56,793 bases of DNA from Bacteroidia bacterium (lineage in GTDB: Bacteria > Bacteroidota > Ignavibacteria > UBA10030). Within the stretch, counting starts at the first letter, position 1, and each line of letters starts with the position of its first letter. A program made the position numbers and the translations under genes. The DNA lies in NCBI GenBank assembly GCA_022180565.1, contig BQML01000028.1, positions 1 to 56,793 on the forward strand, in the 5' to 3' direction. Below the pieces are notes generated by a model, which saw only the letters and a program-made list of their open reading frames with translations, was not told the DNA's origin and searched no databases. Positions 7,101-14,848 of the stretch are shown piece after piece.

Positions 7101-7636
7101 TGGAGTTTTCCCAGTGTACCGCCTTCTTTACTCCCAGAAAACTTCGCAAGCGCGGGTTTCTCGTGCAGGAAGGGGATGTGTGCAAGTACGCCGCCTTCAT
7201 CCACAAGGGCTGTCTCCGCTCGTACACGGTTGACAACAAAGGCGACGAGCATGTGCTGCAGTTTGCCATCGAGGGGTGGTGGATTTCCGACATGTACAGC
7301 TTCCTCACGGGCGAGCCGACAGGCTACTTCATCGAAGCGCTGGAGGACTCCGAACTTCTGCTGCTCGACCGCCAGGCATACGACCAGTTGACGGAGAACA
7401 TTCCAAAATTCGAACGCTTCTTCCGCTTACTTCTTCAGAATAACCTCATCGCCACGCAACGGCGCATCATCGCCGAGCACAGCAAGACGGCCGTCGACCG
7501 CTATCTCGATTTTCTCCAGACTTACCCTTCGATTGTCGAGCGCGTGCCGCTGCGCCACATCGCGTCGTACCTCGGCATCACGCCCGAAGCCCTCAGCCGC
7601 ATCCGCCGGGAACTGGTCAACAAAGAGAATAAGTAA
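7049..7636 (+). CDS. Crp/Fnr-family transcriptional regulator
   Basis: A 195-residue regulator with an N-terminal cyclic-nucleotide-binding-type jelly roll (about residues 20-125, including GDVCKYAAFIHKGCLRSYTVDNKGDEH split over strands) and a C-terminal winged helix whose recognition region LRHIASYLGITPEALSRIRREL is at about 167-188. The cysteine pattern of oxygen-sensing Fnr is absent, and the residues that contact cAMP in Crp are not conserved, so the ligand is unknown; this is the short Bacteroidota-type Crp family. It stands alone, divergent from the cassette array. Its 5' region has been duplicated into the array (2331-2620), which is unusual. Confidence 0.9.
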   Translation: MYEILRKHIAQYITLDDVEFSQCTAFFTPRKLRKRGFLVQEGDVCKYAAFIHKGCLRSYTVDNKGDEHVLQFAIEGWWISDMYSFLTGEPTGYFIEALEDSELLLLDRQAYDQLTENIPKFERFFRLLLQNNLIATQRRIIAEHSKTAVDRYLDFLQTYPSIVERVPLRHIASYLGITPEALSRIRRELVNKENK

Positions 7637-7807
7637 AAGTGAAGGGGGGATGCTTTCAATGAACCGCGAGGGATAAGAGAGGTGAGAGAAAATATAGGGC
7701 TTGCACAACATCGAAGCCTTCTTGCCTATGATTCTGGCGGCTTCGGCTGTTCATTTTTGTCAACCGCATAGGGCGTGCGGAAGGATGAAGCGGCTTCGGC
7801 ACCCTTA

Positions 7808-8512
7808 TCAAGGAAATATCCCGCCTCCCTTCAACAAGTCCAAAAACTCCTGTCGCACCCTTTGATCATCCTTGAACACGCCGAGCATGGCGCTCGTGAC
7901 AGCAGCGGCGTTCTGACGCTCTACGCCGCGCATCATCATGCACATGTGGCGTGCTTCAAGAACAACGGCGACACCGGCAGGCTTCAGATGCGCCAACAAC
8001 GTCTGCGCGATCTGGTGCGTGAGGCGTTCCTGAACCTGTAAACGCCAGGCAAAGATTTCGACGAGCCGCGGAAGCTTGCTCAATCCCACAATCTTTCCAT
8101 CCGGAATGTACGCAATGTGGACTTTCCCAAAGAACGGCAACAGGTGATGCTCACACAGACTGAAGAAATCAATATCCTTCACAAGCACCATTTCGTTGTA
8201 CTTTTCATCGAAGATGGCGCCGTTCAAAACTTTCACAACATCTTTCTCATAACCGCTGGTGAGAAACTCAAACGCCTTCGCCACGCGGTGCGGGGTTCTG
8301 AGCAATCCTTCGCGTGTCGGGTCCTCACCGAGTTCGTACAATAACTCTTCGACCAGTGCTTCGATTCGCGCGGCGCGACTCGTCTCACGATGGTGCACCG
8401 CTACTTCCGGAAGGTCGTTCTGAGACCCGGAAATTCCGCGGCCGTTCCGGCCGGAGGGATCGCTCTTCAGAGCTCTCTCAGCTGTTCTCCCTTCTCTTAT
8501 GATACCGTTCAA
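7808..8512 (-). CDS. folE: GTP cyclohydrolase I
   Basis: A 234-residue enzyme that converts GTP to 7,8-dihydroneopterin triphosphate, the first step of folate and pterin synthesis. The core from about residue 48 on is typical: [16 protein letters not shown], the zinc-ligand and catalytic segment [15 protein letters not shown], the [11 protein letters not shown] helix and the final zinc-site segment [16 protein letters not shown]. The first 45 residues are a poorly conserved extension. Translation starts at TTG (8512), which abuts the TGA of the upstream flavoprotein gene (TGATTG) and has AAAGGAG 8 nt upstream, inside the end of that gene, indicating translational coupling. Confidence 0.95.
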   Translation of the reverse strand: MNGIIREGRTAERALKSDPSGRNGRGISGSQNDLPEVAVHHRETSRAARIEALVEELLYELGEDPTREGLLRTPHRVAKAFEFLTSGYEKDVVKVLNGAIFDEKYNEMVLVKDIDFFSLCEHHLLPFFGKVHIAYIPDGKIVGLSKLPRLVEIFAWRLQVQERLTHQIAQTLLAHLKPAGVAVVLEARHMCMMMRGVERQNAAAVTSAMLGVFKDDQRVRQEFLDLLKGGGIFP

Positions 8513-9706
8513 TCAGAGTACTCCTTTCAATTCATCCGGGCTGGCATACTTGTTTTTCGATCCGATCAGCACACGTGCGGCATCCACCTTCTCCCACACG
8601 TTCCAGAGCAGTACCCCTTTGACCCGATCGTTGTCGAGATAATACACCACCCCTTCACGGAATTGTTCCTTCCAATCGGCAAACGTCTTCAAGCGCGAGT
8701 CGAGCCGCCCGACAGCTTCGAAGCCAAGGTCGAACAGGTCTGAGTAAAAGAACGGTAGATAATCGAAGGGCGTGTTCGCTCCGGCCATATTTCTGCCTGC
8801 ATGTTTACCCTGCGCGCGTGCGTTGTCCCAGTGCTCGACACGTATCGTCTCATCCAACAGCAACGCCGGAAAGAATGCAACATCTCCCGCAGCGTAGATG
8901 TCGGGATCTGAAGTCTGAAGAAGGTTATTCACCACTACACCGTTCTGCACGTGCTGGCCTGCGCGCTGCGCAACATCGGCGTGCAGGGCAAGACCGATTG
9001 CCCCGATCGCGATTTCTGCCGTCACCGTCTTGCCGGACTTCGTGGTCACGGCAACTCCACTCTTGACCCGCTCGGCGTTGGTCGGCATCTCGCCATTGAG
9101 AATCGTAACACCCTTTGAGCGATAATACTCGGTAACAAACGATGCAAGATCCGGCGGCAGGACGTTCTGCAAGATGCTTTGCTCGGGGAAGATCATGGTC
9201 ACCTTTTTGCCGTTGAGCGTCAGAGCCGCAGCAAGCTCTCCGCCGATGAATCCACCGCCGATGAGAATGAACGTTTCGGCTCGTTCGGCAGCGTCTTTCA
9301 GCCAGCGATAATCGTCAACGGTGCGATAATAATGGAGCACGTCACTGCCGTAGGGAAGCGTGCGTGGCCAGCCGCCGGTTGCAATCAGCAATTTGTTGTA
9401 TGTGTATCGGCTCCCATCCTTTGTGACAATTTGATGCTGCGATGGGATGAGTTCGGTGACTTCAGTGCCGAGATACAGGTGAACATGGTGCGACGTGTAG
9501 AACGCGTCGTCGTGAACGGGGAGTTCTTCGACCTTCGTCTTGCCCAGCCACAACCCTTTGGAGAGCGGAGGTCGGTCGTAGGGCAGGTGCTTCTCTTTGC
9601 CAAAGAGCGCGATCGTTCCCGAGCGGTCGCGCTCACGTATTCCCTCCACAGCCGATGCGCCCGCCAATCCCCCGCCGATAATGATGTATGTGAAGTGCTG
9701 TGCCAT
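8513..9706 (-). CDS. FAD-dependent NAD(P)H oxidoreductase, ferredoxin-reductase/AIF type
   Basis: A 397-residue pyridine-nucleotide-disulfide-type flavoprotein without the redox-active CxxxxC motif. The FAD-binding dinucleotide fold is at residues 6-35 (IIIGGGLAGASAVEGI), PYDRPPLSK near 43 matches the rubredoxin/ferredoxin reductase group, the NAD(P)H fold is at about 147-175 (FILIGGGFIGGELAAALT), and the second FAD contact DIYAAGDVAFFP is at about 270. A C-terminal reductase domain follows. Family members pass electrons from NAD(P)H to ferredoxins, rubredoxins or quinones; the partner is not evident. The gene abuts folE downstream, so the two are probably cotranscribed. Confidence 0.88.
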   Translation of the reverse strand: MAQHFTYIIIGGGLAGASAVEGIRERDRSGTIALFGKEKHLPYDRPPLSKGLWLGKTKVEELPVHDDAFYTSHHVHLYLGTEVTELIPSQHQIVTKDGSRYTYNKLLIATGGWPRTLPYGSDVLHYYRTVDDYRWLKDAAERAETFILIGGGFIGGELAAALTLNGKKVTMIFPEQSILQNVLPPDLASFVTEYYRSKGVTILNGEMPTNAERVKSGVAVTTKSGKTVTAEIAIGAIGLALHADVAQRAGQHVQNGVVVNNLLQTSDPDIYAAGDVAFFPALLLDETIRVEHWDNARAQGKHAGRNMAGANTPFDYLPFFYSDLFDLGFEAVGRLDSRLKTFADWKEQFREGVVYYLDNDRVKGVLLWNVWEKVDAARVLIGSKNKYASPDELKGVL

Positions 9707-9891
9707 GCCTGTCCTTTGTATGTGCTTGTTGGATTGCAGACTGTCCGAAGAATTCGACCGATTGTTTTCGTGCGGCGAGTATCACATGGAGAATGCAAGA
9801 ATCAGGCCGATGAGCATTGTGCGCGTCAGTGCATCGCCTCTACCCGCGCGTTCTGTCTCACCGCACCTGATTCTCACCCGATCGCTTGTTC

Positions 9892-10539
9892 TTACTTGAA
9901 CCTGTTCGCAAACTGTGCCATTATGCCGTCGCTGAGCATATCGGCCATCTTCAGAATCTGCTCGTGAATCCGTTCGTAGGCTGCAATGTCGGCCGCCCAA
10001 TCGGACTGTAACCTTGCAACAACTTCGGCAGTAGTAAGGTTCAGATGTTCGCGCATCATCATCTTCATTTCACCTTCCGGCCAGTGCTTTGGATTCGCTC
10101 CGCTCAAGAACAATGCAATCTCATCCGCGTTTGCATACCATCGTTTTGTTGCATCGTCTTGCTTCGCCTTGTCGTTTGCCCTCGCTGCCGCTACGAGTTC
10201 GGCAGCAGTGGTGATATGTTCTTTCAAAAGAGCTGTCAGTTTGTCGCCGGCCGCATCACCGTAAAACGGTTTGATGGCGTTGCCGATGTCCGACTGATTT
10301 TTCAGCAGCCGCTCGGTGGTCGCTCCTTTGTCGGACAAGTCCGCCAGCGCGCTCACAACGAACAGGCGCGTCCAGGTCACGTGATCTTCCCACAGTTTGC
10401 GCATTGCATCGTGGAACTCCATCCGATTCGTCGTAGGAGTATGCGATGATGTCACGAGTGGAACGCACAGACAAAGAGCGACCAGTGTCGAAACTCTTGA
10501 ACGTATCTTCTTCATGGCTTTCTCCATTTTGTCGTTCAT
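9892..10539 (-). CDS. Exported hypothetical protein with acetate/hydrophilic helical domain (unassigned)
   Basis: A 215-residue protein with a signal peptide (KKIRSRVSTLVALCLCVPLV, roughly residues 10-30) and an all-helical mature region containing MRKLWEDHVTWTRLFVVS, NQSDIGNAIKPFYGD, LLKEHITTAAEL and MMREHLNLTTAEVV. The same pattern is seen in uncharacterised proteins of soil bacteria and Firmicutes; no enzymatic residues can be named. The regularly spaced EH/H pairs (EDH, KEH, REHL) are the type seen in helical-bundle metal-binding proteins such as DinB, but this is only a suggestion. Its start overlaps the stop of the DoxX gene by one base (TAATG), so it is translationally coupled to it and likely shares the ECF-associated promoter at 11061-11082. 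Confidence 0.75.
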   Translation of the reverse strand: MNDKMEKAMKKIRSRVSTLVALCLCVPLVTSSHTPTTNRMEFHDAMRKLWEDHVTWTRLFVVSALADLSDKGATTERLLKNQSDIGNAIKPFYGDAAGDKLTALLKEHITTAAELVAAARANDKAKQDDATKRWYANADEIALFLSGANPKHWPEGEMKMMMREHLNLTTAEVVARLQSDWAADIAAYERIHEQILKMADMLSDGIMAQFANRFK

Positions 10540-11012
10540 TAAGAAGCGTATGATTTAGCGGTTGTAAGTCTGGACTGGACGTCGGAAGCCGAAAGACTTG
10601 CAAGCGTGAACGCGCCGATGGCCATCACCACGTCGCGCACGGCCACATCCAGGTACTGGCCGCTGGCAATCAAACTGAGCGCAATCGCAATGAGCCACCC
10701 CATCACCACAAATCCGCCAATGCGCGGGCGAGCAAGCACGAGAATGCCTGCCGCAATCTCGATCACTCCCACAACGCCCATAAAGACCTGGCCGCTCAAG
10801 GGCAGGATGTTTGCGAACGCCGGATTGAGATAGCTCTCCCAGTTGGTGAGCAGGTTGGTGAACTTGTCGAGTCCGGCCACAACGGGAACCAGCCCGAAGG
10901 TCAATCGCAGGACCGTCCATGTGGTTGCAATGCTCGATTCCAGCGTTCGGGGACGGCTTTGCACCGCCTCCCCTGAAGTGAACGTCTTCGCATGGCTTGT
11001 TGTTGTATTCAT
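10539..11012 (-). CDS. DoxX-family membrane protein
   Basis: A 157-residue protein with four membrane helices in a DoxX arrangement. The start helix WTVLRLTFGLVPVVAGLDKFTN, the loop NWESYLNP and the GVIEIAAGILVLARPRIGG helix are characteristic. DoxX proteins act in membrane redox or quinone-linked stress defence; the exact activity is not settled. ATG at 11012 has AAGGAG upstream; the longer frame beginning at 11117 would run through the divergent regulatory dyad and is rejected. The gene is divergent from an ECF sigma factor and sits across a perfect inverted repeat, which suggests it is a target of that sigma factor. The next gene starts on its stop codon. Confidence 0.88.
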   Translation of the reverse strand: MNTTTSHAKTFTSGEAVQSRPRTLESSIATTWTVLRLTFGLVPVVAGLDKFTNLLTNWESYLNPAFANILPLSGQVFMGVVGVIEIAAGILVLARPRIGGFVVMGWLIAIALSLIASGQYLDVAVRDVVMAIGAFTLASLSASDVQSRLTTAKSYAS

Positions 11013-11072
11013 GTCCCTTCTCCTTGATGTTGTTGTGATGGATTGTTCACACATTGGAGAACGAACGGGGCA

Positions 11073-11121
11073 AAAGGTTACAGATACATTCGTGTAACCT
11101 TTCGATGACAAGTTCATCTAA
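11073..11121. promoter_or_regulatory. Divergent ECF-type promoters built on a perfect dyad
   Basis: AAAGGTTACA (11073-11082) and TGTAACCTTT (11093-11102) form a perfect 10+10 inverted repeat with a 10-nt spacer. Each arm reads TGTAAC towards one gene, matching the TGTAAC/GTAACC-type -35 box of several ECF sigma factors. On the plus strand TGTAAC is followed after 16 nt by CATCTAA (11115-11121), a plausible -10; on the minus strand a 16-nt spacer leads to TCTCCAA. This would drive the sigma gene and the DoxX gene at once. The alternative is a repressor operator. Confidence 0.6.
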
Positions 11122-11161
11122 TCAACAGGTACTGAGAGCCAACCCGAAAGAGTGCATCGCT

Positions 11162-11854
11162 ATGGCTACAATGAAAGTCGCGGCCGGGATTCTCAGCGAT
11201 GAAGAAATTATCGCGAGAGTGCTGGATGGCGAGAAAGAATTGTATGAACTCATCATGCGCAGGCACAACCAGCGGCTATTCAAGATCTGCCGTGCATATG
11301 TGAGAGATGGAGATGAAGCGGAAGATATCGTTCAGGAAGCGTACGTGAAAGCGTATGAGCAGCTTCCGCGTTTTGAACAACGCGCGAAGTTCTCGACGTG
11401 GTTGATACGAATCCTGATCAACGAAGCGCTGGCGCACATCAGACGCAACGGCCGCTTCACTTCGATCGAGCCGGACGAAGGCGGGATGAACGCCGGCATG
11501 ATACACGAACCGCATTCACCCGAGAACGAAACCCCGTCGGAGCGAACCATGAACGATGAACTGAAGAATGTCCTGGAAGAGGCCATTGATGCGTTGCCGG
11601 AAAAATACCGTTCGGTGTTCGTGATGCGGGCAATCGAAGGAATGAGCGTGGCGGAGACGAGCGAAAGTCTGAAGATCAGCCAGGAGAACGTGAAGGTCCG
11701 TTTGAATCGAGCGAAGGAAATGCTCCGCAGGCGCATCGGCAAAGTCTATCGCGATGCAACCGTGTATCACTTCGATCTGGTTCGCTGCAACCGGATCGTA
11801 GCAAATGTGCTGAAGCGGGTGAAGCGATATGAAGGCATCGGCACGCGGCAGTAG
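11162..11854 (+). CDS. ECF-subfamily RNA polymerase sigma factor
   Basis: About 230 residues. Region 2 lies at roughly residues 25-95 (ELIMRRHNQRLFKICRAY, DAEDIVQEAYVKAY-like segment, FSTWLIRILINEALAHIRR) and region 4 at about 145-200 (ALPEKYRSVFVMRAIEGMSVAETSESLKIS, ENVKVRLNRAKEMLRRR). There is a long acidic linker (SIEPDEGG...SPENETPSERTMND) between them, as in SigW/RpoE-like sigma-70 proteins. ATG at 11162 is chosen because an ECF-type promoter at 11093-11121 would start transcription near 11127; earlier ATG codons at 11054 and 11105 would fall on or before it. No anti-sigma gene follows: the next gene is convergent. Divergent DoxX pairing suggests autoregulation and redox-stress control. 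Confidence 0.92.
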   Translation: MATMKVAAGILSDEEIIARVLDGEKELYELIMRRHNQRLFKICRAYVRDGDEAEDIVQEAYVKAYEQLPRFEQRAKFSTWLIRILINEALAHIRRNGRFTSIEPDEGGMNAGMIHEPHSPENETPSERTMNDELKNVLEEAIDALPEKYRSVFVMRAIEGMSVAETSESLKISQENVKVRLNRAKEMLRRRIGKVYRDATVYHFDLVRCNRIVANVLKRVKRYEGIGTRQ

Positions 11855-11916
11855 AGATCTCGTGTGCCATTCACAACCGCCTTTTGTGCTTGCCTCTCCT
11901 TGATTATCCCCTGCCC

Positions 11917-12543
11917 CTACCCTTCTGCTTCCTTCCGCGCATAGTCCGGACAATCGAGACGGAGATCGGCATCGCCGAATGCCATGTCAATGTACGCGCA
12001 ATGGTGCGGCTTGGACTTGCCGGGATGGGCGTTCGGACGGAAGTAGGTGCACGTCATGCACATCTGTACGACCGAGATCAGCCCCTTTTGCTGGAGCGAT
12101 GCGATCATGTTCATCAGCGCATGCAGCATCGTTGCTTTCGAGTCGGCGTCAAGTCGTGCAACTTCGTCCTGAATGGCATTCATCCAACCGGCAAGTTTTA
12201 AGGCCTGCCGCCGCCCGGCAGCAGTGAGCACAATGTTGCTCACGCGCTTGTCCTCTTTGCTCTGGCGACGTACGAGAAGATCCTTCTCTTCGAGCGCCGT
12301 CAGTGCATCGCTCACCGTTGCGGGCGTAAGCTGAAAGTACGCCGCAAGGTCGCTTACCGTCCAGTCTCGATGAGAGTTGAACGCGAGCGCAATGAGGAAC
12401 TGAATCTGAATCGGACTTAGCCCCGATTCTTTGCTCTCGCTCCAGATTAGCGTCTTGAGCACCTGCGCGATCCGCTCGAAGCCGAAGGCAATCTTGCGGT
12501 CTATGTTGTCTTGATTCGATGGATCAAATGTTGATGTTGGCAT
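11917..12543 (-). CDS. MarR-family regulator with C-terminal cysteine-rich tail
   Basis: A 208-residue winged-helix protein. The DNA-binding core is at about residues 35-125 (SPIQIQFLIALAFNS, WTVSDLAAYFQLTPATVSDAL, KDLLVRRQSKEDKRVSNIVLT). Unlike ordinary MarR proteins of 140-150 residues, it has a 45-residue C-terminal extension with CMTC, then HHC, then DC, together four cysteines and two histidines that could bind a metal, an Fe-S cluster or heme or act as redox switches. ATG at 12543 is used (GGAG 6 nt upstream); the longer frame runs through an intergenic hairpin. It is the last gene after a small c-type cytochrome and cytochrome P460, and a MarR-like operator lies in their promoter. Confidence 0.88.
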   Translation of the reverse strand: MPTSTFDPSNQDNIDRKIAFGFERIAQVLKTLIWSESKESGLSPIQIQFLIALAFNSHRDWTVSDLAAYFQLTPATVSDALTALEEKDLLVRRQSKEDKRVSNIVLTAAGRRQALKLAGWMNAIQDEVARLDADSKATMLHALMNMIASLQQKGLISVVQMCMTCTYFRPNAHPGKSKPHHCAYIDMAFGDADLRLDCPDYARKEAEG

Positions 12544-12583
12544 ATAGCTCCAAAGTTGCGGGTGTGCCCCTAAGATACGGAAC

Positions 12584-12612
12584 GTAGGCCGGGATTTCAC
12601 ATCCCGACCTAC
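12584..12612. repeat. Intergenic hairpin (GTAGG-CGGGA type)
   Basis: GTAGGCCGGGAT (12584-12595) pairs with ATCCCGACCTAC (12601-12612) over a 5-nt loop with one mismatch. It lies between cytochrome P460 and the MarR gene. There is no T-tract. A second hairpin of the same flavour is at 15241-15268, so this may be a dispersed repeat family. Confidence 0.7.
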
Positions 12613-12636
12613 ATCCGTCAAGCGACCCAACCGATC

Positions 12637-13137
12637 TTACGGCTGATATCTTGAGAACACGTAGTCGCTTCCCTTCTGCGAGGCATGGCAGTTGAAGCAC
12701 CCCGTTTTGGCGTCCTTCACGTTGCCGCCTGTTTTTGCATCACCTTTGAACACATCCCATCCCCAACCGCCGGTGTCCTTGTATTTTTTCGAATCCTTCA
12801 CCATCAATCCGATAAACTTCCGATCGGCGGCAACGTATGCGCCGCCGTCTTCCTTCACGTCGTAGAGATCGAACACCAACACCGAGCCGTCGGGATAGGT
12901 GCCGCCTTCTTTCAGCGCCTTCACGCCCTTGTCGTTCACATACACGTGATGCAATCCGCCGAAGGGATCGTAGAGCGGATGGTCTTTGCTGTGGATGAGC
13001 ATGGACTTCACGTGCGTCCAGCTTCGGTAGCCTTCCGGATACTTCAGTCCGCCGGACTGCGCGGCAGAATCATCCACAACAACGGCAACCAGCACCAGAA
13101 GAACGAGCGCTATCATGGATGCGAGAAAAGTTTTCAT
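12637..13137 (-). CDS. Cytochrome P460-family heme protein
   Basis: A 166-residue exported protein with a signal peptide (KTFLASMIALVLLVLVAVVV, residues 2-21, cut near AAQS) and a cytochrome P460-type domain. Evidence: YPEGYRSWTHVKSMLI near the N terminus, LYDPFGGLHHVYVN, and a C-terminal heme-binding CFNCH at about residues 152-156 followed by GSDYVFSRY. P460 cytochromes oxidise hydroxylamine or nitric oxide, and relatives appear in stress and nitrogen-detoxification settings; the cross-linking lysine of true P460 cannot be assigned here. Acts in the periplasm. ATG at 13137 overlaps the stop of the preceding cytochrome gene (ATGA) and has AAGGAG upstream. Confidence 0.88.
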   Translation of the reverse strand: MKTFLASMIALVLLVLVAVVVDDSAAQSGGLKYPEGYRSWTHVKSMLIHSKDHPLYDPFGGLHHVYVNDKGVKALKEGGTYPDGSVLVFDLYDVKEDGGAYVAADRKFIGLMVKDSKKYKDTGGWGWDVFKGDAKTGGNVKDAKTGCFNCHASQKGSDYVFSRYQP

Positions 13138-13442
13138 TGTGTACTCCTTTTTTTTGATTGTGATGGGAGGGGTGAATTGTGAGCGCGTTGTTTCATAAAC
13201 CTGGTGATCATGTCCGCTTCGCGTGTGTTGATCCAAAGCGTGTCGTAGCGGCGCATGGCACACACAAGCGAATCAATGCGGGCTGGAGGAACAGGCCGGA
13301 GGGTGAGTGATGCATCGTGGCAACGAAAGCACTTTTGACGAAAGAGCCGTTCGGCGGCGGCCTGATCGGTGTTGGTCTGCCCGAGAAGTCTCGCGAAGAG
13401 GAGAAGAACACTCAAAAGAAGCACAATTGAGCGTAGGAGCAT
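13134..13442 (-). CDS. Small exported c-type cytochrome
   Basis: A 102-residue protein with a signal peptide (residues 2-20, LLRSIVLLLSVLLLFARLLG) and one heme c attachment site CFRCH at about residues 38-42. The downstream AMRRYDTLWINTREADMITRFMKQ lacks a clear axial methionine in the usual spacing except the MITRFM methionines near 78-83. Likely a mono-heme periplasmic electron carrier working with cytochrome P460, whose gene overlaps it by 4 nt. It is the first gene of a three-gene transcript (c-cytochrome, P460, MarR) with a promoter/operator immediately upstream. Confidence 0.85.
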   Translation of the reverse strand: MLLRSIVLLLSVLLLFARLLGQTNTDQAAAERLFRQKCFRCHDASLTLRPVPPARIDSLVCAMRRYDTLWINTREADMITRFMKQRAHNSPLPSQSKKRSTQ

Positions 13443-13452
13443 AGTATGTTAT

Positions 13453-13500
13453 TTAATTAGGATTCCTAACTAATATAGGAAGCGCATTTGGTTTTGTCAA
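13453..13500 (-). promoter_or_regulatory. Sigma-70 promoter with overlapping MarR-like operator
   Basis: On the minus strand TTGACA (13500-13495), a 17-nt spacer and TATATT (13477-13472) form a near-consensus promoter 30 nt upstream of the cytochrome start codon. Immediately downstream, covering the expected start site, is an inverted repeat with arms TTAATTAGG (13453-13461) and CCTAACTAA (13465-13473), matching at 8 of 9 positions around a 3-nt centre. This size and A/T-rich form fits a MarR-family operator, and the transcript itself encodes a MarR protein. Confidence 0.8.
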
Positions 13501-13636
13501 GAGGAATAATCCGGCCTTTCCTCACCGTGAGTGGAGCGGGCGAATCGAACGGGCCGCCCTTCACCCTTGACCTGCATCAATCCTTTTTTCTAACCGACAT
13601 CAAGGCGCATCTCCGTCGCCGCCTGTACATTTATGC

Positions 13637-14335
13637 GTGATGACGGAAACGGTTGCTATCATTGGCGCGGCGGGACGCTTAGGCTCGGCCCTCGCCCAGC
13701 GCATCGGCATGACCGGTCGCCGACTGGTGCTGTACGATCTGCGCACAGAGCGATTGCGGGAGTGTCTGCACACGTTGCTCAGTGAGCATCCGGAGATTTG
13801 CGCTGAAGTGGCCGACTCGGCGCGGGATGCCGGCTGGGAAGCCGACATTGTCATCCCGGCTGTGCCGTATGACATGCAGATGGAAGTGGCGTGCGCGATT
13901 CGCGACGTGGTCACGCGGAAGATTGTCGTGAGTGTGGCGAATCCGTTTGCGGAGCCGCTCGATGCGGTGGTGAGTCCGACCAGCGCGGCGGAAGAGCTGG
14001 CGCGGGTGCTTCCCCACGCGCTCATCGTCAAAGCGTTCAACACCGTCTCCGCTGCGGATATTCTTCAACCCGACGCCAACGGCAACCGCTTCGACTGCTT
14101 CGTGGCGGGCAACGATGACGACGCCGTTGCAACCGTGTGCCGACTCGTGAACGATGTCGGCTTGAATCCCGTCGTCGTCGGTGGTCTCGCGACCAGCCGT
14201 ATCCTGGAAGGGATGACGCTCCTGCTGATGCGCGTTGCGCAGCGGTGCCGGTGGAGTGATCGTGTGGGATGGAAAATCCTCGTCCCGCCTGCGCACACTG
14301 CGCAAGAACGCCGGTTTCAGGACGTACAATTATAA
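13637..14335 (+). CDS. NAD(P)-binding oxidoreductase of the F420-dependent NADP reductase type
   Basis: A 232-residue Rossmann protein. The nucleotide loop VAIIGAAGRLGSALAQRI is at residues 6-23; DIVIPAVPYDMQMEVA and KIVVSVANPF follow, and VKAFNTVSAADILQ with CFVAGNDDDAVATV matches the NADPH:F420 oxidoreductase (COG2085) pattern in which the substrate domain begins after the KAFNT motif. Whether F420 is used is unknown; most bacterial COG2085 members are uncharacterised. Two possible starts adjoin (GTG 13637, ATG 13640). It is followed 32 nt later by two DoxX genes and probably cotranscribed with them. Confidence 0.82.
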   Translation: MMTETVAIIGAAGRLGSALAQRIGMTGRRLVLYDLRTERLRECLHTLLSEHPEICAEVADSARDAGWEADIVIPAVPYDMQMEVACAIRDVVTRKIVVSVANPFAEPLDAVVSPTSAAEELARVLPHALIVKAFNTVSAADILQPDANGNRFDCFVAGNDDDAVATVCRLVNDVGLNPVVVGGLATSRILEGMTLLLMRVAQRCRWSDRVGWKILVPPAHTAQERRFQDVQL

Positions 14336-14367
14336 TAGATGTTCCATCACGTATTCAAGGAGGATGT

Positions 14368-14838
14368 ATGCAAACAGCATTTCTGATCGGGCGCGTTGTT
14401 CTGGGACTGTACTATCTCTTCAACGCGTTAAACCACTTCACGCAATTGCCGATGATGAGCCAGTACGCCGGCTCCAAAGGCGTGCCCCTGCCGGAAGTCG
14501 CAGTGGTGGTTGCAGGACTTCTCCTGCTCGTCGGCGGTCTTTCGATTCTCACCGGCTACAAACCCGCCATCGGCGTTACGGCGCTGGTTCTGTTCCTCCT
14601 GCCCGTTACGTTCATCATGCACAACTTCTGGGCAGAAACTGAGCAAATGATGCAGATGATGCAGATGGTGAATTTCCTGAAGAACTTCGGCTTACTCGGC
14701 TCGGCGCTGATGTTCCTTGCCATCCCCCAGCCGTGGCCGCTGAGTGTGGAGAGCAAACTGCACGGGCGGGTCGGGTCACGCGGCCGAATGCAGGGCGGAG
14801 AAATCCTGCGGCCGGCACAGGCATCCGGACAATCATAA
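14368..14838 (+). CDS. DoxX-family membrane protein (first of a tandem pair)
   Basis: A 156-residue protein with four membrane helices. FLIGRVVLGLYYLFNALNHF, MSQYAGSKGVPLPEVAVVV and LLLLVGGLSILTGYKP are typical DoxX signatures; the C-terminal 20 residues after AIPQPWPLSV are hydrophilic and poorly conserved. Methionine-rich segment MMQMMQMVNFLKN separates helices 3 and 4. ATG at 14368 has AAGGAGG upstream; an upstream frame from 14269 is a read-through of the previous gene. It is closely similar to the gene at 14849, from which it is separated by 10 nt, so they arose by tandem duplication. Confidence 0.9.
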   Translation: MQTAFLIGRVVLGLYYLFNALNHFTQLPMMSQYAGSKGVPLPEVAVVVAGLLLLVGGLSILTGYKPAIGVTALVLFLLPVTFIMHNFWAETEQMMQMMQMVNFLKNFGLLGSALMFLAIPQPWPLSVESKLHGRVGSRGRMQGGEILRPAQASGQS

Positions 14839-14848
14839 GGAGAAACAT

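Noticed and set aside
11013..11117. Longer N terminus for the DoxX gene
   Set aside because: It crosses the regulatory dyad and the divergent sigma-gene leader; a ribosome-binding site lies at the ATG at 11012.
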